Below, in pieces: positions 8,125-14,699 of a stretch of DNA of 39,581 nucleotides. Below the pieces are notes generated by a model. That model ran no database searches and had not been told where the DNA came from. It saw nothing but the letters and a program-made list of their open reading frames with translations. Origin of the DNA: Fidelibacterota bacterium (GTDB lineage Bacteria; Verrucomicrobiota; Kiritimatiellia; JAIPIQ01); contig JAIPIQ010000004.1 of NCBI GenBank assembly GCA_021734645.1, positions 1-39,581 on the forward strand. The letters are read 5' to 3'. Every line of letters begins with the position of its first letter. Position 1 is the first letter of the stretch. The position numbers were made by a program, and so were the translations under genes.

Positions 8125-11100
8125 GACTGTTTCTCCGTTCCGCAAGGGGACTTGCCGTAATCGCACCGCAGGCAGCGGCGCGCCTGGCGCACGGCGGCGG
8201 CTTCATTCCAGGGCTGTTCAACTTCCGCAAAGTTATGGCGGCGGCGTTCGAGGGGGATGGTATTGAGTCCTTCGCGCCGGTAGGGCACGGGATCGGCGTC
8301 GGGATCGTAGTCCGTCGCCACCGCCTGCTCCCGCTGCCAGAAGGCGTGGTTCGCGCCCGTGAGGGCCTCGTCAATCGCCACGGCCACGCGCTCGCCGTCG
8401 GCGATGGCGCTGACCACGGACCAGGGTCCGGTGGCGGCGTCGCCGCCCGCGTAAATCCAGGGCACGGACGTCCGGCCGGTGACCGGATCGGCCTTGATCC
8501 AGCCGTTGCCGGTCATTTCGAGCCCGAGGCCGGGATCGAGCGCCTTGGCATCCAGCCGCTGGCCGATGGCCAGGATCACCTGGTCGCAGTCGAGCACGAA
8601 GTATTCATCGCTGCTGGCTTCGGGGCGGCGGCGACCGGTGCGGTCGAAATCGCCCAGGGTCATGGCCCGGCACTTCACGCCGCTGGCGGCCCCGTCGGCA
8701 TCCACCACGATTTCCTCGGGGGCGGCCAGGGTTTTGAGTTCGACGCCCTCCTGAAGGGCCTCCTCGATCTCCTCGGCATAGGCGGGCATTTCCTCGCGGG
8801 TGCGGCGGTAGAGCACGGTCACGCTCTCGGCGCCGAGGCGCAGGGCGGTCCGGGCGGCGTCAATGGCGGCATTGCCGCCGCCGATGACTGCCACGCGCTT
8901 GCCGATGGGCACGGATCCGCGCAGATTATAGCGCCGCAGGAATTCCATGGCCTCGGTCACGCCCCGGGCCTTGCTGCCCGGAATATCCAGCCCGATGCCC
9001 CGGGGCGCCCCCACGGCCAGGAACACCGCTTCGTAGCCCTCGTCCCGCAGGCTCGCCAGGGTGAAATCCCGGCCCAGCGCCTTTTCGGTCACCAGGTCCA
9101 CGCCCAGGCCCTCGATCATGCGCACCTCGCGGGCCAGCTCCTCGCGCGGCAGACGATAGGCCGGAATGGCCTGCACCAGCATGCCCCCCGGCCGCGGCTC
9201 CGCCTCGAAGACCCGTGGCTTGTAGCCCAGGCGCGCCAGGAAATAGGCGCCAGCCAGCCCGGCCGGCCCGGCCCCCACAATCGCGATCTTCCGGCCGGCG
9301 TTGACCTCATTCTCGCGCACCTCGGGCACCTGGATGGTCACTTCCTGATCCACCATGAAGCGCTTCACGCCCCGGATGGCCACGCTGTCGTCCAGGCTCG
9401 CCCGGCGGCATTTTTCCTCGCAGGTATGAAAACAGACGCGCGCGCAGACCGACGCGAAGGGATTGCGTTCGCGGTGGAGTTTCAGCGCCTCGGCGTAGCG
9501 TTTTTCGCCCACGAGCGAGACGAAGCCGGGCACATCCACGTGGGCCGGGCAGGCCGTCTGGCAGGGCGCGCGCACCAGGGCGGCGCAGACCCCCGCGTCG
9601 CACTGGCGGTCGCGGATATGGCGAATGTACTCCTCGCGGAAATGCCGAAGGGTCGAGAGCACGGGATTCGGCGCGGTCTGGCCGAGGCCGCACAGGGAGG
9701 ACTCCTTGATGAAGTGGCCCAACTCCTCGAGCTGGTCGAGATCTTCCATGCGCCCCTGACCGCCGCAAATGCGTTCGAGAATCTCGAGCATGCGCTTGGT
9801 GCCCACGCGGCAGGGCACGCATTTGCCGCAGGATTCCTCCTGGACGAACTCGATGAAGAAGCGGGCCACATCCACCATACAGGTGTCTTCATCCATCACG
9901 ATCAGCCCGCCGGAGCCCATGATGGCGCCGAGCTCGGCCAGGGGTTCGTAATCCAGGGGCACATTCAGGTGCTGCTTGGGAATGCACCCGCCGGAGGGGC
10001 CGCCGATCTGGGCGGCCTTGAACGGCTTGTTGTTGCGGATGCCGCCGCCCAGGTCGTAGATGATTTCGCCCAGGGGCATGCCGATGGGCACCTCGACCAG
10101 GCCGGTGTTGCGCACGGCGCCGGCCAGGGCGAACACCTTCGTGCCCTTGCTCGCGGGCGTACCGTGGCTGGCGTACCAATCCGCGCCGCGCAGCAGAATC
10201 GCCGGCACATTGGCATAGGTTTCCACATTGTTCAGGACCGTCGGACAATCCCAGAGGCCCTTCTGGGCCGGGAAGGGCGGGCGCGGGCGCGGCTCACCGC
10301 GCTTGCCCTCGATCGAGGCGATCAGGGCGGTTTCCTCGCCGCAGACGAACGCGCCGGAACCCATGCGGATTTCCAGATCAAAATCAAAGGTCGTGCCCAG
10401 GATGCCCGCGCCCAGCAGCCCGTACTGCCGGGCCTGCTCGATGGCCCGTTCGAGCCGCGCCACCGCCAGGGGGTATTCGGCGCGCACGTACACGTAGCCC
10501 TGGTTCGCGCCCACCGTGTAGGCCGCGATCGCCATGCCCTCGATCACGCTGTGGGGATCACCTTCGAGCACACTGCGGTCCATGTAGGCGCCCGGATCGC
10601 CCTCGTCCGCGTTGCAGAGCACATACTTCTGCGTCCCCTCGGCATGGCGCGTGAAATTCCACTTCAGCCAGGTCGGGAAACCGGCCCCGCCCCGCCCGCG
10701 CAGCCCCGAGCGTTCCATCTCCTTGATCACCGCTTCCGAATCCATCTCCGTCAGCACCCGGGCCAGGCCCTGGTAGCCGTCGCGGGCGATGTACTCTTCG
10801 ATCTGCTCGGGATCAATCCAGCCGCAGTTGCGCAGCACAATCGGCACCTGGCGCTTGAAAAACGGCAGTTCCGCGCGCTGGGCGCTGGCCTTTTCCCCGT
10901 GGGCATCCCGCACCACCAACCGCTCGACGGTTTCGCCGTTGAGCACATGCTTGGCGATGATATCCCCCGCGTCCTCGGGCTTGACGCCCTGGTAGAAAGT
11001 CTGGTCCGCGCCCATGAGCAGCACCGGCCCGGCCACGCAGGGGCCCATGCAACCCGTGCAGACCACTTCGACCCGTTCGGTCAGGTTGCGGGACTTGATT

Positions 11101-11282
11101 TCTTCGAGCAGGGCATCCCGCACGGCGCCGGCGCCGGAGGCGATGCAACTGCCGCCCATGCAGACCAGAATGGGCTGTCGGGCGCCCGTGGCGCGGGCCT
11201 GCATGGCCGCCTGGGCCTGTTGCGCGGCGTGTTGCAACGCCGCCGGATTCGCAATACGCGCGACTGCTTTCGTAATCATCAT
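8121..11282 (-). CDS. hydB: HydB diaphorase subunit fused to a GltD/NfnB-like FAD oxidoreductase
   Basis: This 1053-residue fusion has a thioredoxin-like [2Fe-2S] domain at residues 35-125 (Cys 41, 46, 75 and 78 or 82). A NuoF-like FMN/NADH domain follows (RGRGGAGFPTW at 195-205), then an SLBB-like segment and the NADH_4Fe-4S site (Cys 485, 488, 491, 531). From about 555 the protein changes to the small subunit of glutamate synthase. Cysteines 561, 566, 574, 578 and 613, 617, 621, 625 would hold two [4Fe-4S] clusters. An FAD Rossmann motif (VGAGPAGLAG near 669) and an NADPH motif (VIGGGNAAIDAA near 799, then YRRTREEMPA) follow. A C-terminal CLRC pair ends it. A plain HydB would end near residue 560-600. 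The extra flavin domain suggests the complex may also use NADPH or act like NfnB; that is inference. ATGA overlaps link it to hydC and hydA. Confidence 0.93.
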   Translation of the reverse strand: MMITKAVARIANPAALQHAAQQAQAAMQARATGARQPILVCMGGSCIASGAGAVRDALLEEIKSRNLTERVEVVCTGCMGPCVAGPVLLMGADQTFYQGVKPEDAGDIIAKHVLNGETVERLVVRDAHGEKASAQRAELPFFKRQVPIVLRNCGWIDPEQIEEYIARDGYQGLARVLTEMDSEAVIKEMERSGLRGRGGAGFPTWLKWNFTRHAEGTQKYVLCNADEGDPGAYMDRSVLEGDPHSVIEGMAIAAYTVGANQGYVYVRAEYPLAVARLERAIEQARQYGLLGAGILGTTFDFDLEIRMGSGAFVCGEETALIASIEGKRGEPRPRPPFPAQKGLWDCPTVLNNVETYANVPAILLRGADWYASHGTPASKGTKVFALAGAVRNTGLVEVPIGMPLGEIIYDLGGGIRNNKPFKAAQIGGPSGGCIPKQHLNVPLDYEPLAELGAIMGSGGLIVMDEDTCMVDVARFFIEFVQEESCGKCVPCRVGTKRMLEILERICGGQGRMEDLDQLEELGHFIKESSLCGLGQTAPNPVLSTLRHFREEYIRHIRDRQCDAGVCAALVRAPCQTACPAHVDVPGFVSLVGEKRYAEALKLHRERNPFASVCARVCFHTCEEKCRRASLDDSVAIRGVKRFMVDQEVTIQVPEVRENEVNAGRKIAIVGAGPAGLAGAYFLARLGYKPRVFEAEPRPGGMLVQAIPAYRLPREELAREVRMIEGLGVDLVTEKALGRDFTLASLRDEGYEAVFLAVGAPRGIGLDIPGSKARGVTEAMEFLRRYNLRGSVPIGKRVAVIGGGNAAIDAARTALRLGAESVTVLYRRTREEMPAYAEEIEEALQEGVELKTLAAPEEIVVDADGAASGVKCRAMTLGDFDRTGRRRPEASSDEYFVLDCDQVILAIGQRLDAKALDPGLGLEMTGNGWIKADPVTGRTSVPWIYAGGDAATGPWSVVSAIADGERVAVAIDEALTGANHAFWQREQAVATDYDPDADPVPYRREGLNTIPLERRRHNFAEVEQPWNEAAAVRQARRCLRCDYGKSPCGTEKQS

Positions 11283-11821
11283 GCCACCTCGGCTTGGGCG
11301 GCCTCATCGGCGGCCGCATACGCTTTCAATAACTCGCCCACCCGCGCGGGCTTGACGCGCTGATGCACGTCGTCATTCACCATAATCACCGGCGCCAACC
11401 CGCAGGCCCCGAAACACCGGCCCACTTCGAGCGAAAAATTGCGGTCGGCCGTGGTCTGGCCGACTTCAATCGCCAGATGCTTTTTGATGGCCTCGAGGAC
11501 TTCCTTGCCGCCCCGCACATAGCAGGCCGTGCCCAGGCAGACCCGCACGAGGCACTTGCCCCGGGGCTGGGTCGAAAAAAACGAATAGAAGGTCACCACG
11601 CCGGTGACCTCGCTGTAGGGCTTGTCGAAGAGCTCGCTGATGCGCCGCATGGCCTCATCCGGCAGATAGCCGATCAACTTCTGGGTCAGTTGCAGGGCCG
11701 GAATCAGCCCGCCGGGCTTGCCGATATAATCAGCCAGCAATTCATCCAGCCGGGCGATCAGGGCGGCTTCCGCCTCCGCCTCACCGACGCCCGCCTGGCA
11801 TGCGCATGTAGTTGTCGCCAT
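11279..11821 (-). CDS. hydC: NuoE-like [2Fe-2S] subunit of the hydrogenase
   Basis: The 180-residue product is a NuoE-type thioredoxin-fold protein. It has an N-terminal helical region (IPALQLTQKLIGYLPDEAMRRISE), the TGVVTFYSFF segment, and [2Fe-2S] ligands Cys 95, 100, 136 and 140 (CLGTAC and CFGAC). In trimeric [FeFe]-hydrogenases it pairs with the NuoF-like subunit and passes electrons between flavin and iron-sulfur clusters. It is the first gene of the hydC-hydB-hydA operon; its stop overlaps the hydB start (ATGA). The ATG at 11821 has AAGGA about 10 bases upstream. A small hairpin at 11878-11892 and a weak TTGACT-based promoter lie upstream. Confidence 0.94.
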   Translation of the reverse strand: MATTTCACQAGVGEAEAEAALIARLDELLADYIGKPGGLIPALQLTQKLIGYLPDEAMRRISELFDKPYSEVTGVVTFYSFFSTQPRGKCLVRVCLGTACYVRGGKEVLEAIKKHLAIEVGQTTADRNFSLEVGRCFGACGLAPVIMVNDDVHQRVKPARVGELLKAYAAADEAAQAEVA

Positions 11822-11877
11822 ACTCGTTCAATCCTTTCCGTGTGGAGCCGCCCAGCCCCCCCCCAAGGCAGCAAGTC

Positions 11878-11892
11878 CGGGCAAGATGCCCG
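11878..11892. repeat. Hairpin in the hydC leader
   Basis: CGGGCA-AGA-TGCCCG is a perfect 6-bp stem with a 3-base loop, about 60 bases before the hydC start. It could be a leader structure or a regulator site. A TTGACT lies upstream on the minus strand, but the matching -10 is poor. A run of nine C at 11856-11864 is between the hairpin and the gene. Confidence 0.3.
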
Positions 11893-11981
11893 AGAACCCA
11901 ACCCAAGTCAAAACTTTTCGGAGGCCATTTTTTTACAGTTGCGTTCGGGAGAACCCTGGCGTAGGGTAGCGCTAGTTTGAG

Positions 11982-12070
11982 GCCGAAGTGGCGAAACTGG
12001 CAGACGCACTGGACTCAAAATCCAGCGGTGCTTACACACCGTGTGGGTTCGAATCCCACCTTCGGCACCA
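11982..12070 (+). tRNA. tRNA-Leu(CAA), with encoded CCA
   Basis: The acceptor stem GCCGAAG pairs with CTTCGGC, followed by A and an encoded CCA. The anticodon arm CTGGA-CTCAAAA-TCCAG gives anticodon CAA, reading UUG. A long variable arm (class II) and GTGGG-TTCGAAT-CCCAC T arm are present. The next gene begins 10 bases downstream. Confidence 0.97.
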
Positions 12071-12080
12071 GTCTTTTCTC

Positions 12081-12905
12081 ATGGATACTCCCCTGCCATT
12101 CGATAGTCACACGCATACGTGGCTGTGCAAGCACGCCCACGGGACACCGGCGGACTATGCCCGCATGGCACGGGCGCGCGGCCTGCCCGGCATTTACGTC
12201 ACCGACCATGTGCCCACCCCCAATGCGTTTCAGGGCGAGGTGCGCATGACCAACGAGCAGTTCACGCAATACTTGGACATGGTGGCCGCCGCCCAGGCCG
12301 AATTCGGCGCCGCGTACTGCCGGCTGGGCATCGAGGCGGATTACTATCCCGGCTGCGAGGACTGGCTGCCGGACTGGCTGGCGGCGCAGCCCTTCGATCT
12401 GGTGCTGGGCTCCATCCACTATGTCACGGGCTGGAATGTCATGGGCCAACCGCCGCCGACGGAGGACACCGCCGCGCTCTGGCGCGATTATTTCGCGCAG
12501 GTGGCCACGTTGGCCCGCACGGGGTGGTATGACGTCGTGGCTCACCTGGATGTGCCCAAGCGCTGGCGGGCGGCCCTGCCGGCCGATTGGATTACGACCC
12601 TGGCGGGACCGGCGCTCGAGGCCCTGGCGGCCAATGACATGGCCGTCGAGCTGAATACGTCCGGCTTCCGGCATCCCATCAACGAGATCTATCCGGCAGC
12701 GGATCTGCTGGCGGCGCTCCGCGCGCGTGGCATCGGCATTGTCTTCGGCTCGGATGCCCACCACCCCGAGCAGGTCGGGACTGGTTTTCAGCGCGCTCTG
12801 GCCCTGGCCCGCGCCGTCGGCTATCGCGAGTACCGCGTCTATCGCCAACGAACCTATACGCTCGAACCGCTGGCCCGGCCGGCGCCCCCGCCGCCCGGGA
12901 TCTAG
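12081..12905 (+). CDS. hisK: PHP-domain histidinol-phosphatase (HisK type)
   Basis: The 274-residue product is a metal-dependent PHP phosphatase. The first metal motif is DSHTHTWLCKHAHG at residues 8-21. A second is YVTDHVP near 38, a third is LGIEADYY near 82-89, then LVLGSIHYV, DVVAHLDVPKR and the final GSDAHHP near 231. This pattern and length match HisK-type histidinol phosphatases, which release phosphate in the second-last step of histidine synthesis; a different sugar phosphate cannot be ruled out. The start at 12081 is required because the first HxH lies just inside it. There is no ribosome site: only 10 bases separate the tRNA-Leu CCA end from the ATG. The gene therefore seems to share the tRNA transcript and become almost leaderless after tRNA processing. 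Confidence 0.85.
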   Translation: MDTPLPFDSHTHTWLCKHAHGTPADYARMARARGLPGIYVTDHVPTPNAFQGEVRMTNEQFTQYLDMVAAAQAEFGAAYCRLGIEADYYPGCEDWLPDWLAAQPFDLVLGSIHYVTGWNVMGQPPPTEDTAALWRDYFAQVATLARTGWYDVVAHLDVPKRWRAALPADWITTLAGPALEALAANDMAVELNTSGFRHPINEIYPAADLLAALRARGIGIVFGSDAHHPEQVGTGFQRALALARAVGYREYRVYRQRTYTLEPLARPAPPPPGI

Positions 12906-12924
12906 CCCGCCTCAGGGCGCCCGG
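12888..12924. repeat. 37-bp direct repeat, copy 1
   Basis: This copy spans the last codons and stop of the PHP gene. It matches 13485-13521 at 34 of 37 positions in the same orientation. The two copies frame the low-GC, gene-poor stretch between. Confidence 0.75.
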
Positions 12925-13508
12925 TTCCGGGTTGGTCCTTCGGGGTTTTTGTAGGGATCATTTACTGCGTAATGTGCGGAATGAATGGAAAGATGGGTGT
13001 GTAGGAGTAGGTGTAGGAGTTCGTGGGGATAAACGCTCTCGCCGTTCCTCAATGCCCGCCCTGAATCGCAGATCCCGCCGCCGGTGCTTCGCGGGGATTG
13101 GCGCGAGGGCGCGCTGGATGAGGGAAGAAATCCGTACTCGTACACGTACTCCTACACTCGAATCTCTTGGAGGGGGGCGGGATGTTGGTTCTGCTCTTGA
13201 GCGATTCCTCGGATAGGTTTCGATGGAAGGCTATCGCGTAAGCGTATCCGAGCAAGGGTGGCGATTAAGTGTCGACGGTTAAGCGTTGCGATTAAGAGTT
13301 GGCCGCGCACGAACTGTTTCGTGAACTGCCTCGTAAACTCCGACGGTATAACTCCATCGTAATCTTTGCCGTACACTTCATCGAGCCGGGGGGCACGGGA
13401 TCCCACTTCATCGCCACATTTTATATCGAAACCGACAAGGCTCGCGAGAAAGATTGACGGACACAAATATGGGTCCCCAATGCCCCGCCGCCCGGGACCT
13501 AACCCGCC
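12906..13508. other. 603-bp gene-poor region between convergent genes
   Basis: Base composition falls to roughly 50-55 percent GC by eye, against about 65 percent around it. It holds an inverted repeat (12999-13157), repeated CGATTAAG/GTTAAGC words near 13262-13300, and the second 37-bp direct repeat. Short frames exist on both strands but none has a ribosome site plus a recognisable motif. It may be the remnant of an inserted segment. I see no functional gene. Confidence 0.5.
12999..13157. repeat. 22-bp inverted repeat around a 115-bp core
   Basis: The left arm at 12999-13020 and the right arm at 13136-13157 are inverted copies with 20 of 22 matches. Both are built from GTAGGAGT/ACTCCTAC words. 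They sit inside the 37-bp direct repeats, so the region has the look of an inserted or expanded repeat unit. Confidence 0.6.
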
Positions 13509-13521
13509 TCAGGGCGTCCGG
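13485..13521. repeat. 37-bp direct repeat, copy 2
   Basis: Same orientation as 12888-12924, three mismatches. It spans the stop and last codons of the htrA-like gene on the minus strand. Confidence 0.75.
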
Positions 13522-14561
13522 CTGGCCCGCAGCAGCACCTCGCGCGGTTCCCCGCCCCGCAGCACCTTGAGGCGGATATCGCGCCGGGCCTGGCTGTGCA
13601 GCACCGCGCGCTGCACCTCGAGCATGCGCCCGACCGGCCGCTGATTGACCTCGATGATAATGTCGCCGGCCACGAGTCCCGCCGCGGCAGCCGGCGTCCC
13701 TGCCAGTACTTCGTTGATGACCACCGCCGCCGGCCGGTTGACCAGCCGCAGGGCGGTGGGCGCATCCAGTTCCGCCAGGGACACCCCGATCCGGGGCGGC
13801 TGGTAATCGCCTTTGGCAATCAACGCCTGGGCGATTTCCACCGCCAAATTCGCGGGCACCGCAAACCCAATGCCGATGTTGCCCGTGGCGAACGGCCCGG
13901 CCGTCTTGATGGCATTGTTCATGCCGATCATTTCCCCCTGCACGTTCACCAGGGGGCCCCCGCTGTTGCCCGGATTGATCGAGGCATCCGTTTGAATGAA
14001 ATCCTCGTAGGGCAACAGCCCCACGCTGCGCCCCTTCTGGCTGACAATGCCCAGGGTGACGCTGCTGTCCAGACTGAAAGGCGACCCCACCGCAATCGCA
14101 AACTGGCCCACCCGCACCTGATCGGAATCCGCCGCCGTGATCGGCTGCAGCGGCCGCTCCGGATCCGGCTCGATCCGCAACACCGCCAGATCGCTGGCTT
14201 CGTCGTACCCCACCAGCGTCGCCGGATACGCCGTGCCGTCGTGCAGCGCCACCTCGACCTCGTCCACCTGCCGCACCACATGATAACACGTCAGAATGTG
14301 CCCCTCCGTATCCAGAATACTGCCCGAGCCAATCCCCGCCCGCCGACCACTCGGCACCCGGAAAATCCGGCGGCTGAAATAATCCCGCGCCAACTGATAT
14401 TCCTGATTCTCCGTGCGGACCACCACCACCGACGGCATCACCCGCTCAACCGCATCCGCGATTTCCTCGCCAAACTCCGCCAAGCGCGGCGCCGCCGCCG
14501 CCACCCCGATACCCGCCACCCAGAGCAGGCCCGCCAACCCGTATCGCCTGTATGTTTTCAT
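13509..14561 (-). CDS. HtrA/DegP-type secreted serine protease with one PDZ domain
   Basis: The 350-residue product starts with a signal peptide (MKTYRRYGLAGLLWVAGIGV, cleavage near AAAA-PRL). The trypsin-like domain shows the catalytic His in ILTCYHVV, Asp in EASDLAVLRI and Ser in NPGNSGGPL. One PDZ domain fills the C-terminal 90 residues (IGVSLAELDA...AAAGLVAGDIIIEVNQRPVGRML). HtrA proteases degrade or refold damaged proteins in the envelope. The family often has two PDZ domains; this one has one, like DegS, but with a cleavable-looking signal rather than an obvious retained anchor. ATG 14561 is chosen because it begins the signal peptide; a TTG upstream lacks a ribosome site. It is divergent from the sugar ABC operon and convergent with the PHP gene. 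Confidence 0.9.
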   Translation of the reverse strand: MKTYRRYGLAGLLWVAGIGVAAAAPRLAEFGEEIADAVERVMPSVVVVRTENQEYQLARDYFSRRIFRVPSGRRAGIGSGSILDTEGHILTCYHVVRQVDEVEVALHDGTAYPATLVGYDEASDLAVLRIEPDPERPLQPITAADSDQVRVGQFAIAVGSPFSLDSSVTLGIVSQKGRSVGLLPYEDFIQTDASINPGNSGGPLVNVQGEMIGMNNAIKTAGPFATGNIGIGFAVPANLAVEIAQALIAKGDYQPPRIGVSLAELDAPTALRLVNRPAAVVINEVLAGTPAAAAGLVAGDIIIEVNQRPVGRMLEVQRAVLHSQARRDIRLKVLRGGEPREVLLRASRTP

Positions 14562-14624
14562 ACTCAAATATGACCGCCCCCGCCCGGAAATGTTCAATGT
14601 TCAGGCGCCCGCGCGCCGGAGGGG

Positions 14625-14652
14625 TTGACAAACCGCGCGCATCTGGTAGAAA
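14625..14652 (+). promoter_or_regulatory. Promoter of the sugar ABC operon
   Basis: A perfect TTGACA (14625-14630) is followed after 16 bases by TAGAAA (14647-14652). The start of transcription would fall about 14659-14661, on the edge of the palindromic operator. Confidence 0.6.
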
Positions 14653-14660
14653 GCCATCCT

Positions 14661-14679
14661 GTTCGCAACAGTTGCGAAC
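14661..14679. promoter_or_regulatory. Perfect 19-bp operator palindrome at the ABC operon start
   Basis: GTTCGCAAC-A-GTTGCGAAC is a perfect 9-1-9 dyad directly downstream of the -10 box, where a bound repressor would block transcription. Odd-length palindromes with central CG-rich halves fit LacI-family operators, and a lacI-type gene lies downstream at 19580. The link between the two is inference. Confidence 0.6.
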
Positions 14680-14699
14680 AAAGGAAGGCGCGGGCGCGG

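Noticed and set aside
6382-11363. Very long plus-strand frames opposite hydA and hydB
   Set aside because: GC-rich antisense shadows. The minus strand has all iron-sulfur and H-cluster motifs.
13049-13466. Short minus-strand frames in the low-GC segment as a four-helix-bundle protein
   Set aside because: Repeated CGTACTC-type words recall DNA next to such genes, but no helical motif could be read in any frame.
14625-14699. N-terminal extension of the binding-protein fusion to 14625
   Set aside because: The TTG start would be the -35 box itself; ATG 14700 has the ribosome site and the signal-anchor.
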